Below, piece after piece: positions 1-5,377 of a DNA stretch of 5,377 nucleotides. The translations under genes and the position numbers were made by a program. Numbering within the stretch: position 1 is the stretch's first letter; the number at the start of each line of letters is the position of its first letter. The notes under the pieces were generated by a model, which saw only the letters and a list, made by a program, of their open reading frames with translations, searched no databases and was not told the DNA's origin. Source of the stretch: Candidatus Omnitrophota bacterium (GTDB lineage: Bacteria; Ratteibacteria; UBA8468; B48-G9; JAFGKM01); the NCBI GenBank assembly GCA_023819545.1, contig JAMWCA010000094.1:1-5377 (forward strand), written 5' to 3'.

Positions 1-157
1 ATTTAAAACTCCCAACGAGTTGCTTTAATCCCTCTGAAATACGATCTTCTAATTCTTTCTCTAAATCAAGATTTATTATTGAATAATTTTCAAGTATCCC
101 ATTTTTTAAACAAACTATTTTTATGCTGTGACTTCCAATATCTAATCCGATTTTCAT
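1..157 (-). CDS. pilM: Type IV pilus assembly protein PilM, 3'-partial
   Basis: The first 52 codons are visible and the frame stays open to the left edge. The protein begins MKIGLDIGSHSIKIVCLKNG, which matches the N-terminus of PilM, an actin-like ATPase-fold protein. DIGSHSIK is the phosphate-1 loop of the nucleotide site. In the family, PilM is cytoplasmic, binds the N-terminal tail of PilN and links the ATPase base to the PilN/PilO alignment complex. The next stretch (LENYSIINLDLEKELEDRI) is less conserved but of normal spacing. The ATG at 157-155 overlaps the TGA of the preceding small gene as ATGA. There is no good Shine-Dalgarno, so translation is probably coupled. Other actin-fold proteins such as FtsA or MreB are less likely given the IGLDIGSxSIK signature and the pilus neighbours. 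pilN and pilO would be expected beyond the edge. Confidence 0.9.
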   Translation of the reverse strand, partial: MKIGLDIGSHSIKIVCLKNGILENYSIINLDLEKELEDRISEGLKQLVGSFK

Positions 158-462
158 ATTTTTATTTTACCATAGAACTCTAAACTGTCAAATTTCCCTA
201 CAGGTATACCTATATTTTCCCTTTTTTCTTCTCTTTCTCTTTCTTCTTCATATGTGGGTATATCTGTTCTTTCTGGAACAATTGGATTATATTGCAAAGG
301 CATTTTTATTTCTTCCTTCTCTTCTTCATATTTTTCTTCCGTGGTTTCTGTTTTTTGAGAAGGAACAGTTTTTTTAAAATTTTGATTTTTCATTTTCATT
401 GTAATAACAACGACTATTAAAATAAATAAAATATAACTAATTAATATAATCTTTTTGTTCAT
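154..462 (-). CDS. Small membrane-anchored Glu-rich protein of unknown function
   Basis: I do not recognise a family with certainty. The chosen start is the ATG at 462-460, which overlaps the pilX-like stop as ATGA and gives 102 residues; the in-frame ATG at 483 would lie inside pilX and add seven residues ahead of the membrane segment. Features in order: two Lys after MN; one hydrophobic helix at about 5-21; a basic patch (KMKNQNFKK, 23-31); a Glu/Lys-rich stretch (38-53); MPLQYNPIVPERTDIP (54-69); a second charged run (72-82); and a C-terminus IPVGKFDSLEFYGKIKI (86-102). By the positive-inside rule, the tail is hard to orient because positive charge lies on both sides. The layout (helix, charged linker, NP-x-VP motif, then hydrophobic strand ending in G-x-I) recalls the N-terminal half of PilP/GspC inner-membrane proteins without the folded HR domain. 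That link is speculative. ATGA overlaps on both sides make a real translated gene likely. Confidence 0.72.
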   Translation of the reverse strand: MNKKIILISYILFILIVVVITMKMKNQNFKKTVPSQKTETTEEKYEEEKEEIKMPLQYNPIVPERTDIPTYEEEREREEKRENIGIPVGKFDSLEFYGKIKI

Positions 463-1658
463 TGTTCCCCCATATCTTTCCAATCTTTGAAATAATATGT
501 TTCAAAACGAACAAAATGTGGTGGTGCATATGTCCTGAATCTTTCGTCAAAATAGTATTTTCTAATTGAATAACCATGACCTGATGTGCTTGAAAAATAA
601 CTCAATTGACTTGTTGCAAGAGAACCTTTTATGATTAATGTTTCTCTTCTATCTCCTAAGAAACAATATGCTTTCCCTTGTCTAGCAAACAAAGCAGCAT
701 TAATTTCAAGATTATATGGAGCACTTTGTGGAATATATATGTGGTTATTTGCAATAAGTCCTAATAAATCTCCTCCATCAGGAGGAGGTAAATTAGGATC
801 TGAATATGTAAGATTTCCAATAATATTTATTGTTCTCATTGATACAACTGTTAGAAGTCCATTAAGTGTTCCTTTTATATTTATATCTCGTTCACAGAAT
901 ATTACTCCATTTTGTGGGAGAGGTAATGGTGCAGAATTATTTATTTTAACTTGTCCAGTAGGAAGAAGTTCAATAGAAATTGGATTTTGAAAATAAAAAT
1001 TATCTTGAATTGCATATTGTCTTAATTCATCTAAAGCTGTTATTTCAGGCATAGGTATTTGAGGCACATCTTCTTGGTATCCTTTTTCAAATATTGTATT
1101 TGAAGGGTTAGCTCCTTGATAAAAGATAATTTTATTATGAGCAGTAACTTCATCATGGAAAATTGCTCCTCCACCAAAAATATTTATATTTCTATTTGAA
1201 TGAACTTTTCCCCACACTTCTGCCCCTGTCCCTATAGTTAAGTGTGCTGCATCTATAAAAAACATAAATTGGCTCATTGATGAAAGAACAGGTGGTTTTG
1301 CTTTAATACTTATTGACCGAGTAAGGGGAGAGTTTTGCCATGTTGCTCTTGAAGTAATTGTATAGAAACCATCAGAATCTGAATTATCAGAAACAGTTAC
1401 AGTTACAGTTGCACTTCCAAATTGGCTGTTAACTATACTTGGGTTTGTTCCCCCATTTTCAAGCCATCCAGGAATTTCTTTTACATAACATTTTGCTTGT
1501 TCAATACCTGCTTCTGCTGCATAAAAAAGAATGGTACTGTCTGCTTTTCTTATAGTCATTCTTGCTTCATTTTCAACTATACCAAATATAGAAACTGTAA
1601 TTATTTCAATTATAGCAAAAGTTATCAATGATAGTATTAGAGAAAATCCCTTTTTCAT
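459..1658 (-). CDS. Large PilX-like minor prepilin with beta-rich C-terminal body
   Basis: A 399-residue protein, large for a minor pilin. It starts MKKG followed by FSLILSLITFAIIEIITVSIF, a prepilin-type leader with cleavage after G4. Mature position 5 is Leu rather than Glu, as is usual for GspK and many PilX proteins. Residues 5-60 fit the PilX_N pattern, including LFYAAEAGIEQAK (44-56). A Thr/Val/Ser-rich beta segment (82-120) follows. From about 130 to 350 come repeated short turns with alternating hydrophobics, such as VWGKVHSNRNINIFGGG, RDINIKGTLNGLLTVVS, LGLIANNHIYI and TLIIKGSLATS. This pattern recalls DUF4900-type or bactofilin-like beta-solenoid surfaces. The end has YYFDERFRTYAPPHF (368-382), a Tyr/Pro-rich tail. 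Lack of Glu5 and large size suggest a place at or near the pilus tip, by analogy with GspK/PilX. Three Cys (57, 255, 332) are present. Its TGA overlaps the next ATG. Confidence 0.8.
   Translation of the reverse strand: MKKGFSLILSLITFAIIEIITVSIFGIVENEARMTIRKADSTILFYAAEAGIEQAKCYVKEIPGWLENGGTNPSIVNSQFGSATVTVTVSDNSDSDGFYTITSRATWQNSPLTRSISIKAKPPVLSSMSQFMFFIDAAHLTIGTGAEVWGKVHSNRNINIFGGGAIFHDEVTAHNKIIFYQGANPSNTIFEKGYQEDVPQIPMPEITALDELRQYAIQDNFYFQNPISIELLPTGQVKINNSAPLPLPQNGVIFCERDINIKGTLNGLLTVVSMRTINIIGNLTYSDPNLPPPDGGDLLGLIANNHIYIPQSAPYNLEINAALFARQGKAYCFLGDRRETLIIKGSLATSQLSYFSSTSGHGYSIRKYYFDERFRTYAPPHFVRFETYYFKDWKDMGEQ
1393..1410. repeat. Three tandem copies of a 6-bp unit in pilX-like gene
   Basis: ACAGTT occurs three times back to back on the plus strand (AACTGT on the mRNA). 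It encodes the alternating Thr-Val run around residues 83-89 of the PilX-like protein. Copy-number change would keep the frame and lengthen a beta strand. It is most likely a by-product of the alternating residues. Confidence 0.5.
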
Positions 1659-1664
1659 TTTTTA

Positions 1665-1670
1665 CTCCTT
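1665..1670 (-). promoter_or_regulatory. Ribosome binding site of pilX-like gene
   Basis: AAGGAG on the mRNA lies 6 nt before the ATG at 1658, inside the 13-nt gap after the pilW stop. It is the best Shine-Dalgarno in the window and fixes this start. The large pilX product may be made more independently than its coupled neighbours. Confidence 0.75.
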
Positions 1671-1671
1671 T

Positions 1672-2205
1672 TCACATTTCAATATTTCTTGGTATTACAC
1701 TTGTTCTATATTCTAAGATTCCTACAGTTGGACAATTAACACTTAAATTAACTTTCACCAGGTTGGATAATTGACTAAAAAAGACAGTATTAAAAGATGT
1801 CCCTAATAATTTTAGTCCATATTGTGAAGACCAATAAAAAAGATTACTGCCTTCTTTGAAAAACCATATTGTTTCATCATCATTTCTATTATTAGGAGTA
1901 CCTTTATTATCTATTATCTTTATTGCTGTTCCATCCGTTAAAGTAGGGTTCCCGTAAGTAATATTATTGTTTCCTGAATTATATATTGCACTGTCATAAA
2001 TGATAAAGTTACTACCCTTATATAAAGATTTTTCAATCAATGTTAAAGCATTTGTTACCTGCGCTTGAATTTTTGCAAAAGATTTTTCCATTTCATAGAA
2101 AGAATTTGATGAGAGAAAAATTGAAACAATAATCACTCCAATAGTTGCACTTATTGTAAGAGAAATCATCATTTCAACAAGTGTTAAGCCATAATTTATT
2201 TTCAT
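1672..2205 (-). CDS. Minor prepilin, PilW/GspJ-like
   Basis: A 177-residue prepilin-like protein. The leader MKINYG is followed by LTLVEMMISLTISATIG. Cleavage is after G6, with Glu at mature position 5 (E11) and a hydrophobic helix at about 7-32. An open frame continues upstream to an ATG at 2262. I chose the ATG at 2205-2203 because it overlaps the pilV stop as ATGA and gives a normal short leader; the longer version would add 19 polar residues. The body is rich in Asn, Ser and Gly with alternating beta segments. The C-terminus LEYRTSVIPRN (164-174) resembles the ending of PilW-type pilins. There is a single Cys (C158), so no internal disulfide. The start has no Shine-Dalgarno: the bases just before it read CCTCCTCC, so translation probably depends on coupling to pilV. 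PilW and GspJ cannot be separated by eye, but the pilin assignment is firm. Confidence 0.83.
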   Translation of the reverse strand: MKINYGLTLVEMMISLTISATIGVIIVSIFLSSNSFYEMEKSFAKIQAQVTNALTLIEKSLYKGSNFIIYDSAIYNSGNNNITYGNPTLTDGTAIKIIDNKGTPNNRNDDETIWFFKEGSNLFYWSSQYGLKLLGTSFNTVFFSQLSNLVKVNLSVNCPTVGILEYRTSVIPRNIEM

Positions 2206-2606
2206 GGAGGAGGTATTTGTGTTACTATTTGCCTTATAAATGTTCTCTGTCCTTCGTTCCATCTAACCTCCAGTGTTATCCGTTTATAATTATTCTCACC
2301 AGGAATAAAATTATCATCAATCGTTGTTATAGTCCAAGTCCTAATAACAATTTGATTGTTAGTAAGATGTGGAACAAAAACAGTATCTGAATATGTCCCA
2401 TCATCAAGTTCTGCGTATGCAGTATTTTTTAATTCTTCAATTTTCTCTTGACCTAATTTTAAAACAGAATATATTTGATTAGCCATTTTCATTCTACTTT
2501 TAGATGAACGTAAAACTCCTATAAATGAAGAAAAAGCAATTGTTAACACCCCAATTGAAACTAATATTTCTGTTAAAGTTAACCCTCTTTCTTTAGTTTT
2601 TTGCAT
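2202..2606 (-). CDS. Minor prepilin, PilV/GspI-like
   Basis: A 134-residue type IV prepilin-like protein. A short basic leader (MQKTKERG) is followed by LTLTEILVSIGVLTIAF. This gives a class III prepilin cleavage site between G8 and L9 and the conserved Glu at mature position 5 (E13). The hydrophobic N-terminal helix spans about 9-31. The segment LKLGQEKIEELKN (49-61) matches the amphipathic helix typical of PilV and GspI. The C-terminal half (YKRITLEVRWNEGQRTF, 107-123) has the strand pattern of PilV globular domains. The mature protein of about 126 residues is small and Cys-free. It would be inserted in the inner membrane, processed by a prepilin peptidase and join the priming complex with the next two pilins. 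It is the first gene after the predicted promoter, and its TGA overlaps the next ATG. The exact subfamily (PilV versus GspI/PilI) is inferred from order and the LxxGQEKIEEL motif. Confidence 0.85.
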   Translation of the reverse strand: MQKTKERGLTLTEILVSIGVLTIAFSSFIGVLRSSKSRMKMANQIYSVLKLGQEKIEELKNTAYAELDDGTYSDTVFVPHLTNNQIVIRTWTITTIDDNFIPGENNYKRITLEVRWNEGQRTFIRQIVTQIPPP

Positions 2607-2616
2607 AATAAAAATT

Positions 2617-2624
2617 TCCCTTTC
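2617..2624 (-). promoter_or_regulatory. Ribosome binding site of pilV-like gene
   Basis: GAAAGGGA on the mRNA lies about 10 nt upstream of the ATG at 2606. Spacing is slightly long but usable. It sits immediately downstream of the predicted transcription start, so the leader is minimal. Confidence 0.5.
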
Positions 2625-2659
2625 GTAAAAATTATACCTTGGAGTTTTAGTTTTGTAAA
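2624..2659 (-). promoter_or_regulatory. Predicted sigma-70-type promoter for the prepilin genes
   Basis: On the minus strand, TTTACA (2654-2659, 5 of 6 against TTGACA) is followed by exactly 17 bases and then a perfect TATAAT (2631-2636). Transcription would begin near 2623-2626, leaving a leader of only about 20 nt before the pilV ATG at 2606. This leader is just enough to hold the GAAAGGG ribosome site. The element lies in the only gap of any size in the window (2607-2677). AT-rich DNA yields chance matches, but the hexamers, spacing and placement agree. It suggests that the minor-pilin/pilM part can be transcribed independently of pilB-pilC. I see no terminator hairpin after pilC, so readthrough is also likely. 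Confidence 0.6.
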
Positions 2660-2677
2660 GAGGAAATTAGAAACATT

Positions 2678-3889
2678 TTAATGAAGCATTTCTGTCACCT
2701 TAAATATTGGTAACAACAAACATATCGCAATTCCACCAATAATAACTCCAAGAAAAATCATAATAATCGGTTCAATTAAACTTGTCAAACCACTTACTGC
2801 AGCCTCTACTTCCGCATCATAGAAATCTGATATCTTTGTCAACATTTCTTCCAGAGAACCAGTCTGTTCTCCTATACTTATCATTTTTGTAACCATCGGA
2901 GGGAAAATTTTAGTTTGTGCCAAAGGTTCTGCTATTGATTGTCCTTCTTTTATATTTTGTTTAACATTGTCAATCGTTTTTTCTATAACTTTATTTCCAC
3001 TTGTTTTTCCTACAATTTCCAATGCTTGAAGTATTGATATACCACTTTTTATTAATGTTGATAAAGTTCTCGTAAATCTTGATACAACAATTTTTTTAAT
3101 AAGTTTACCAAATACAGGTAACTTTAATAATAGTGTATCAAATTGAGTTTTCCCTCTTTCTGTCCTTAGATAGAATCTAATAGCACTTAATAAGAATCCA
3201 ATTGCCACTATTACAACTAAGAAATAACGCTTAAACATATTACTTAAATTTATTAAAAATTGTGTTGGTGCTGGAAGTTTTCCACCAAGACCTTCAAAAA
3301 TGGATTGAAATGATGGAACAACTTTGATAAGTAGAAATGTAGTTATAATAAAAGCCATACCTAAAACTGCTAATGGATAAAAAAGTGCTGATTTTATCTT
3401 TTTTTGAAGTTTTGTTAATGATTCAAGATATGAAGAAAGTCTATCAAGAATATCGTCAAGTGCACCACTTGCTTCTCCTGCTTTTACCATATCTACAAAT
3501 AAGCGCGAAAAAATTGCAGGATGTCTTGAAAGTGCTTCTGATAATGGTTGACCTGCATTAACATCATTTTTAATTTTTTCAATTACATCTTTTAAAACTT
3601 TATTCTCAGTTTGAGAATAAAGTGCATCAAGAGCTTGAATTATAGGTAAACCTGCATCAACCATTGTAGCAAGTTGTCTACTGAAAACAACAAGGTCATC
3701 TAATTTAACCTTACCCTTGATTGGTAAAGATATTGCTTTTAACTTCCTTTTTTCTTTTACTTCTGAAATTGATATAATAACAAAATTTTTTTCTTGAAGC
3801 GTTTTTCTTGCTTGTTCTAAATTATCTGATTCAATATAGTTTGTAAGTGTTTCTCCTGAAAAAGTTTTTACAGTATATTTAAAAACCAT
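2678..3889 (-). CDS. pilC: Type IV pilus inner-membrane platform protein PilC (GspF family)
   Basis: Polytopic inner-membrane protein that couples PilB to pilin insertion. The 403 residues are the normal family length and the gene looks complete. An N-terminal segment (1-45, starting VFKYTVKTFSGE) is the usual small beta domain. Two T2SSF repeats follow, at about 67-190 and 270-392. Each carries the family signature: FVDMVKAGEASGALDDIL (131-148) and MVTKMISIGEQTGSLEEML (332-350). Hydrophobic segments lie at about 169-190, 221-238 and 371-394, giving the expected three membrane spans with the two T2SSF domains in the cytoplasm. The ATG at 3889 is preceded by AAAGGGGG a few bases upstream, and the conserved N-terminus begins right after it, so this start is well supported. 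It is almost certainly co-transcribed with pilB. A 71-nt gap with its own promoter follows. GspF is the alternative name; the fold assignment itself is secure. Confidence 0.96.
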   Translation of the reverse strand: MVFKYTVKTFSGETLTNYIESDNLEQARKTLQEKNFVIISISEVKEKRKLKAISLPIKGKVKLDDLVVFSRQLATMVDAGLPIIQALDALYSQTENKVLKDVIEKIKNDVNAGQPLSEALSRHPAIFSRLFVDMVKAGEASGALDDILDRLSSYLESLTKLQKKIKSALFYPLAVLGMAFIITTFLLIKVVPSFQSIFEGLGGKLPAPTQFLINLSNMFKRYFLVVIVAIGFLLSAIRFYLRTERGKTQFDTLLLKLPVFGKLIKKIVVSRFTRTLSTLIKSGISILQALEIVGKTSGNKVIEKTIDNVKQNIKEGQSIAEPLAQTKIFPPMVTKMISIGEQTGSLEEMLTKISDFYDAEVEAAVSGLTSLIEPIIMIFLGVIIGGIAICLLLPIFKVTEMLH

Positions 3890-3892
3890 TTT

Positions 3893-3900
3893 CCCCCTTT
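3893..3900 (-). promoter_or_regulatory. Ribosome binding site of pilC
   Basis: The mRNA reads AAAGGGGGAAAATG. The purine tract resembles a Shine-Dalgarno with G in place of A at one position, and lies only 3-4 nt from the ATG. It sits in the 12-nt gap after the pilB stop and fixes the pilC start at 3889. Confidence 0.6.
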
Positions 3901-3901
3901 T

Positions 3902-5377
3902 TTAATCTTCTTTTGTTATTCTTAAAACTTCTTCAAGAGTTGTTAGTCCCATTTTCATATTTTCAATCCCCTCATCCCATAGTGTCCGCATTCCTTTTGC
4001 AATAGCAACTTTTTTAATTTCATCTGCATTTACTTTTTCAATTGTAAGTTGTTTTATTTCCTCGTCAACAACTAAAACTTCAGCAATCGCTATTCTTCCG
4101 AAATATCCCGTATATTTACATTTTTCACACCCAACCCCATGATAAAATATGTTGTTGTCTTTTTTAATTTTAAATTTTTCAAGTACTTCTTGAGGAATTT
4201 CTACTTTCTCTTTACAATATGGGCATATCTTTCTTATAAGACGCTGAGCAGAGATAAGTATGACAGATGATGCAACAAGAAATGGTTCAACGCCCATATC
4301 AATAAGTCGTGTTATTGCACTTGCAGCATCATTTGTGTGAAGAGTTGAAAGAACAAGTTGCCCTGTTAAAGCTGCTTTAACTGCAATATCTGCTGTTTCA
4401 AAATCTCTTATTTCTCCAACAAGAATTATATCAGGGCTTTGTCTTAAAAGTGAACGGAGTCCTGATGCAAATGTTAACCCAATTTCTGGTTTAACCGCCA
4501 TTTGAGTAATCCCTTCAACTTGATATTCCACAGGGTCTTCAATTGTCATAATATTTTTGTCAGGTGTATTAAGTTTGTTAAGTATAGAATAGAGAGTTGT
4601 TGATTTTCCACTTCCTGTTGGACCTGTAACTAATATCATTCCATAGGGTTTTGCTATCGCATCTTGTATCTTTTTAAGAGAATCTGGCAGAAATCCCAAG
4701 TTTTCAAGCCCAATTGAAATACTCTTTTTATCAAGAATTCTTAAAACAATCTTTTCTCCATGTATTACGGGTATAGAATTTACACGATAATCAATTTCTT
4801 TTCCCTCTAATTTAATTTTGAACCTCCCATCTTGCGGAACCCTCCTTTCCGTTATATCCATTCCTGATATTATTTTTAAACGAACCGTTAATGCCCCTTG
4901 AATTTTCTTTGGAAGATTCATCTCTTCATGTAAAACTCCATCAATTCTATATCTTAACCTAATTCCATTTTCATATGGTTCAAAATGTATGTCACTGGCT
5001 CTCTTTTTATATGAATCTAAAAGAATAGAATCTACAAGTTTTACAAGAGGTGCCTGTTCTGCTTCTTTTGCTATTTCACCTATATCTAATGTTTCCTCTT
5101 TAACAACTTCTATATCTTTTGTATTACTTATTTTATTTAAGAGTTCCTCCACAGATAAAACTTCAATTTCTTCTGTTTCTTCTCTTGTTTTTTTGGCTTC
5201 AATTCCCTTATCTTCAATATTTGATAAAATATTTGAGAAATCAATTTCTTCGCCATAATAAACCCTTTTTATTGCTTCTTGTATGTCTTTCCCTAATGCA
5301 ATAGCACATTTTATTCTATAACCGGTTATTCTTTTTAAATCATCAAGCATAACAACATTCAAAGGGTCGGAAGTTGC
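3902..5377 (-). CDS. pilB: Type IV pilus assembly ATPase PilB (GspE/PulE family), 5'-partial
   Basis: Hexameric cytoplasmic ATPase that powers pilus extension by acting on PilC. The frame is open to the window edge, giving 491 visible residues. They begin ATSDPLNVVMLDDL, which matches the second half of the T2SSE_N (MshEN) domain, so the true start lies off the right edge and the TTG at 5362 is not a start. Numbering from the first visible residue: T2SSE_N remnant about 1-42; acidic linker about 45-100; second N-terminal domain with ASDIHFEPYE (127-136); Walker A GPTGSGKST (252-260, bases 4598-4624); Asp box TIEDPVEY; Walker B DIILVGEIRD (316-325); His box STLHTND. A tetracysteine zinc site is formed by C385, C388, C417 and C420. 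All catalytic boxes are intact. About 70-80 residues are probably missing compared with usual family length. The stop lies 12 nt before pilC. GspE of a type II secretion system is the alternative, but the downstream pilM favours PilB; the Cys4 motif does not decide it. Confidence 0.96.
   Translation of the reverse strand, partial: ATSDPLNVVMLDDLKRITGYRIKCAIALGKDIQEAIKRVYYGEEIDFSNILSNIEDKGIEAKKTREETEEIEVLSVEELLNKISNTKDIEVVKEETLDIGEIAKEAEQAPLVKLVDSILLDSYKKRASDIHFEPYENGIRLRYRIDGVLHEEMNLPKKIQGALTVRLKIISGMDITERRVPQDGRFKIKLEGKEIDYRVNSIPVIHGEKIVLRILDKKSISIGLENLGFLPDSLKKIQDAIAKPYGMILVTGPTGSGKSTTLYSILNKLNTPDKNIMTIEDPVEYQVEGITQMAVKPEIGLTFASGLRSLLRQSPDIILVGEIRDFETADIAVKAALTGQLVLSTLHTNDAASAITRLIDMGVEPFLVASSVILISAQRLIRKICPYCKEKVEIPQEVLEKFKIKKDNNIFYHGVGCEKCKYTGYFGRIAIAEVLVVDEEIKQLTIEKVNADEIKKVAIAKGMRTLWDEGIENMKMGLTTLEEVLRITKED

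Noticed and set aside
369..375. A run of seven A on the coding strand of the small Glu-rich gene, a possible slippage site
   Set aside because: In an AT-rich genome such runs are common. A -1 shift gives only a short out-of-frame tail, with no known domain in the alternative frame.
631..990. A 119-residue open frame on the plus strand
   Set aside because: It lies entirely opposite the pilX-like gene, whose reading frame has clear pilin features. The plus-strand product has no recognisable motif and no convincing ribosome site.
2206..2220. A perfect plus-strand GGAGGAGG followed by a GTG a few bases later
   Set aside because: The frame after that GTG closes after a few codons, and the tract is explained by the three Pro codons ending the pilV-like gene on the other strand.
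2660..2677. Possible terminator after pilC
   Set aside because: I could not find a GC-rich hairpin followed by a T tract on the minus strand in the pilC-pilV gap.
4989..5304. Two overlapping plus-strand open frames rich in Ser and Leu
   Set aside because: They are the antisense of the acidic linker of PilB. The Ser/Leu/Phe richness is what complementing GAA/AAA/GAT codons produces.
1..5377. Search for a novel defence, mobile or RNA system in the window
   Set aside because: Almost every base is used by recognisable pilus genes. I saw no inverted terminal repeats, no spaced direct repeats, no tRNA-like folds and no non-pilus enzymes.

Overview
This AT-rich window (roughly one third G+C by eye; many ATA, AGA and AAA codons) carries one contiguous gene cluster, all on the minus strand, for a type IV pilus (T4P) or closely related type IV filament machine. 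Read in the direction of transcription (right to left), the order is: assembly ATPase pilB (5' end off the right edge), platform protein pilC, three minor-pilin genes (pilV-like, pilW-like, pilX-like), a small unrecognised membrane-anchored Glu-rich protein, and the first 52 codons of pilM (cut by the left edge).

Layout: 3902-5377 holds PilB, 12 nt are untranslated, and 2678-3889 holds PilC. The 71-nt gap at 2607-2677 is the only spacer long enough for regulation. It contains a near-consensus sigma-70-type promoter that would drive the prepilin genes separately from pilB-pilC. From 2606 to the left edge the genes are almost gapless: pilV/pilW, pilX/small gene and small gene/pilM each overlap by ATGA. 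pilW and pilX are separated by 13 nt that contain a clear Shine-Dalgarno. No stretch over 300 bases lacks a gene, and I see no RNA gene, mobile element, CRISPR array or terminator.

How the parts should work together (family knowledge): PilB hydrolyses ATP at the cytoplasmic base and works on PilC to extrude pilins. The V/W/X prepilins are trimmed by a prepilin peptidase (not in the window) and prime or cap the filament. PilM is the actin-like cytoplasmic ring component that links to PilN/PilO, which would be expected beyond the left edge. The major pilin, PilT, peptidase and secretin are not visible here.

The organism is a bacterium with a low-G+C genome. The PilM gene and minor-pilin set suggest a Gram-negative-type or deep-branching, possibly uncultured lineage, but taxonomy cannot be fixed from this window. 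Most of the locus is ordinary T4P machinery. The parts worth a second look are the small Glu-rich protein, which looks like a PilP/GspC-type protein without its folded domain, and the large PilX-like subunit, which lacks Glu5 and has a beta-rich body.
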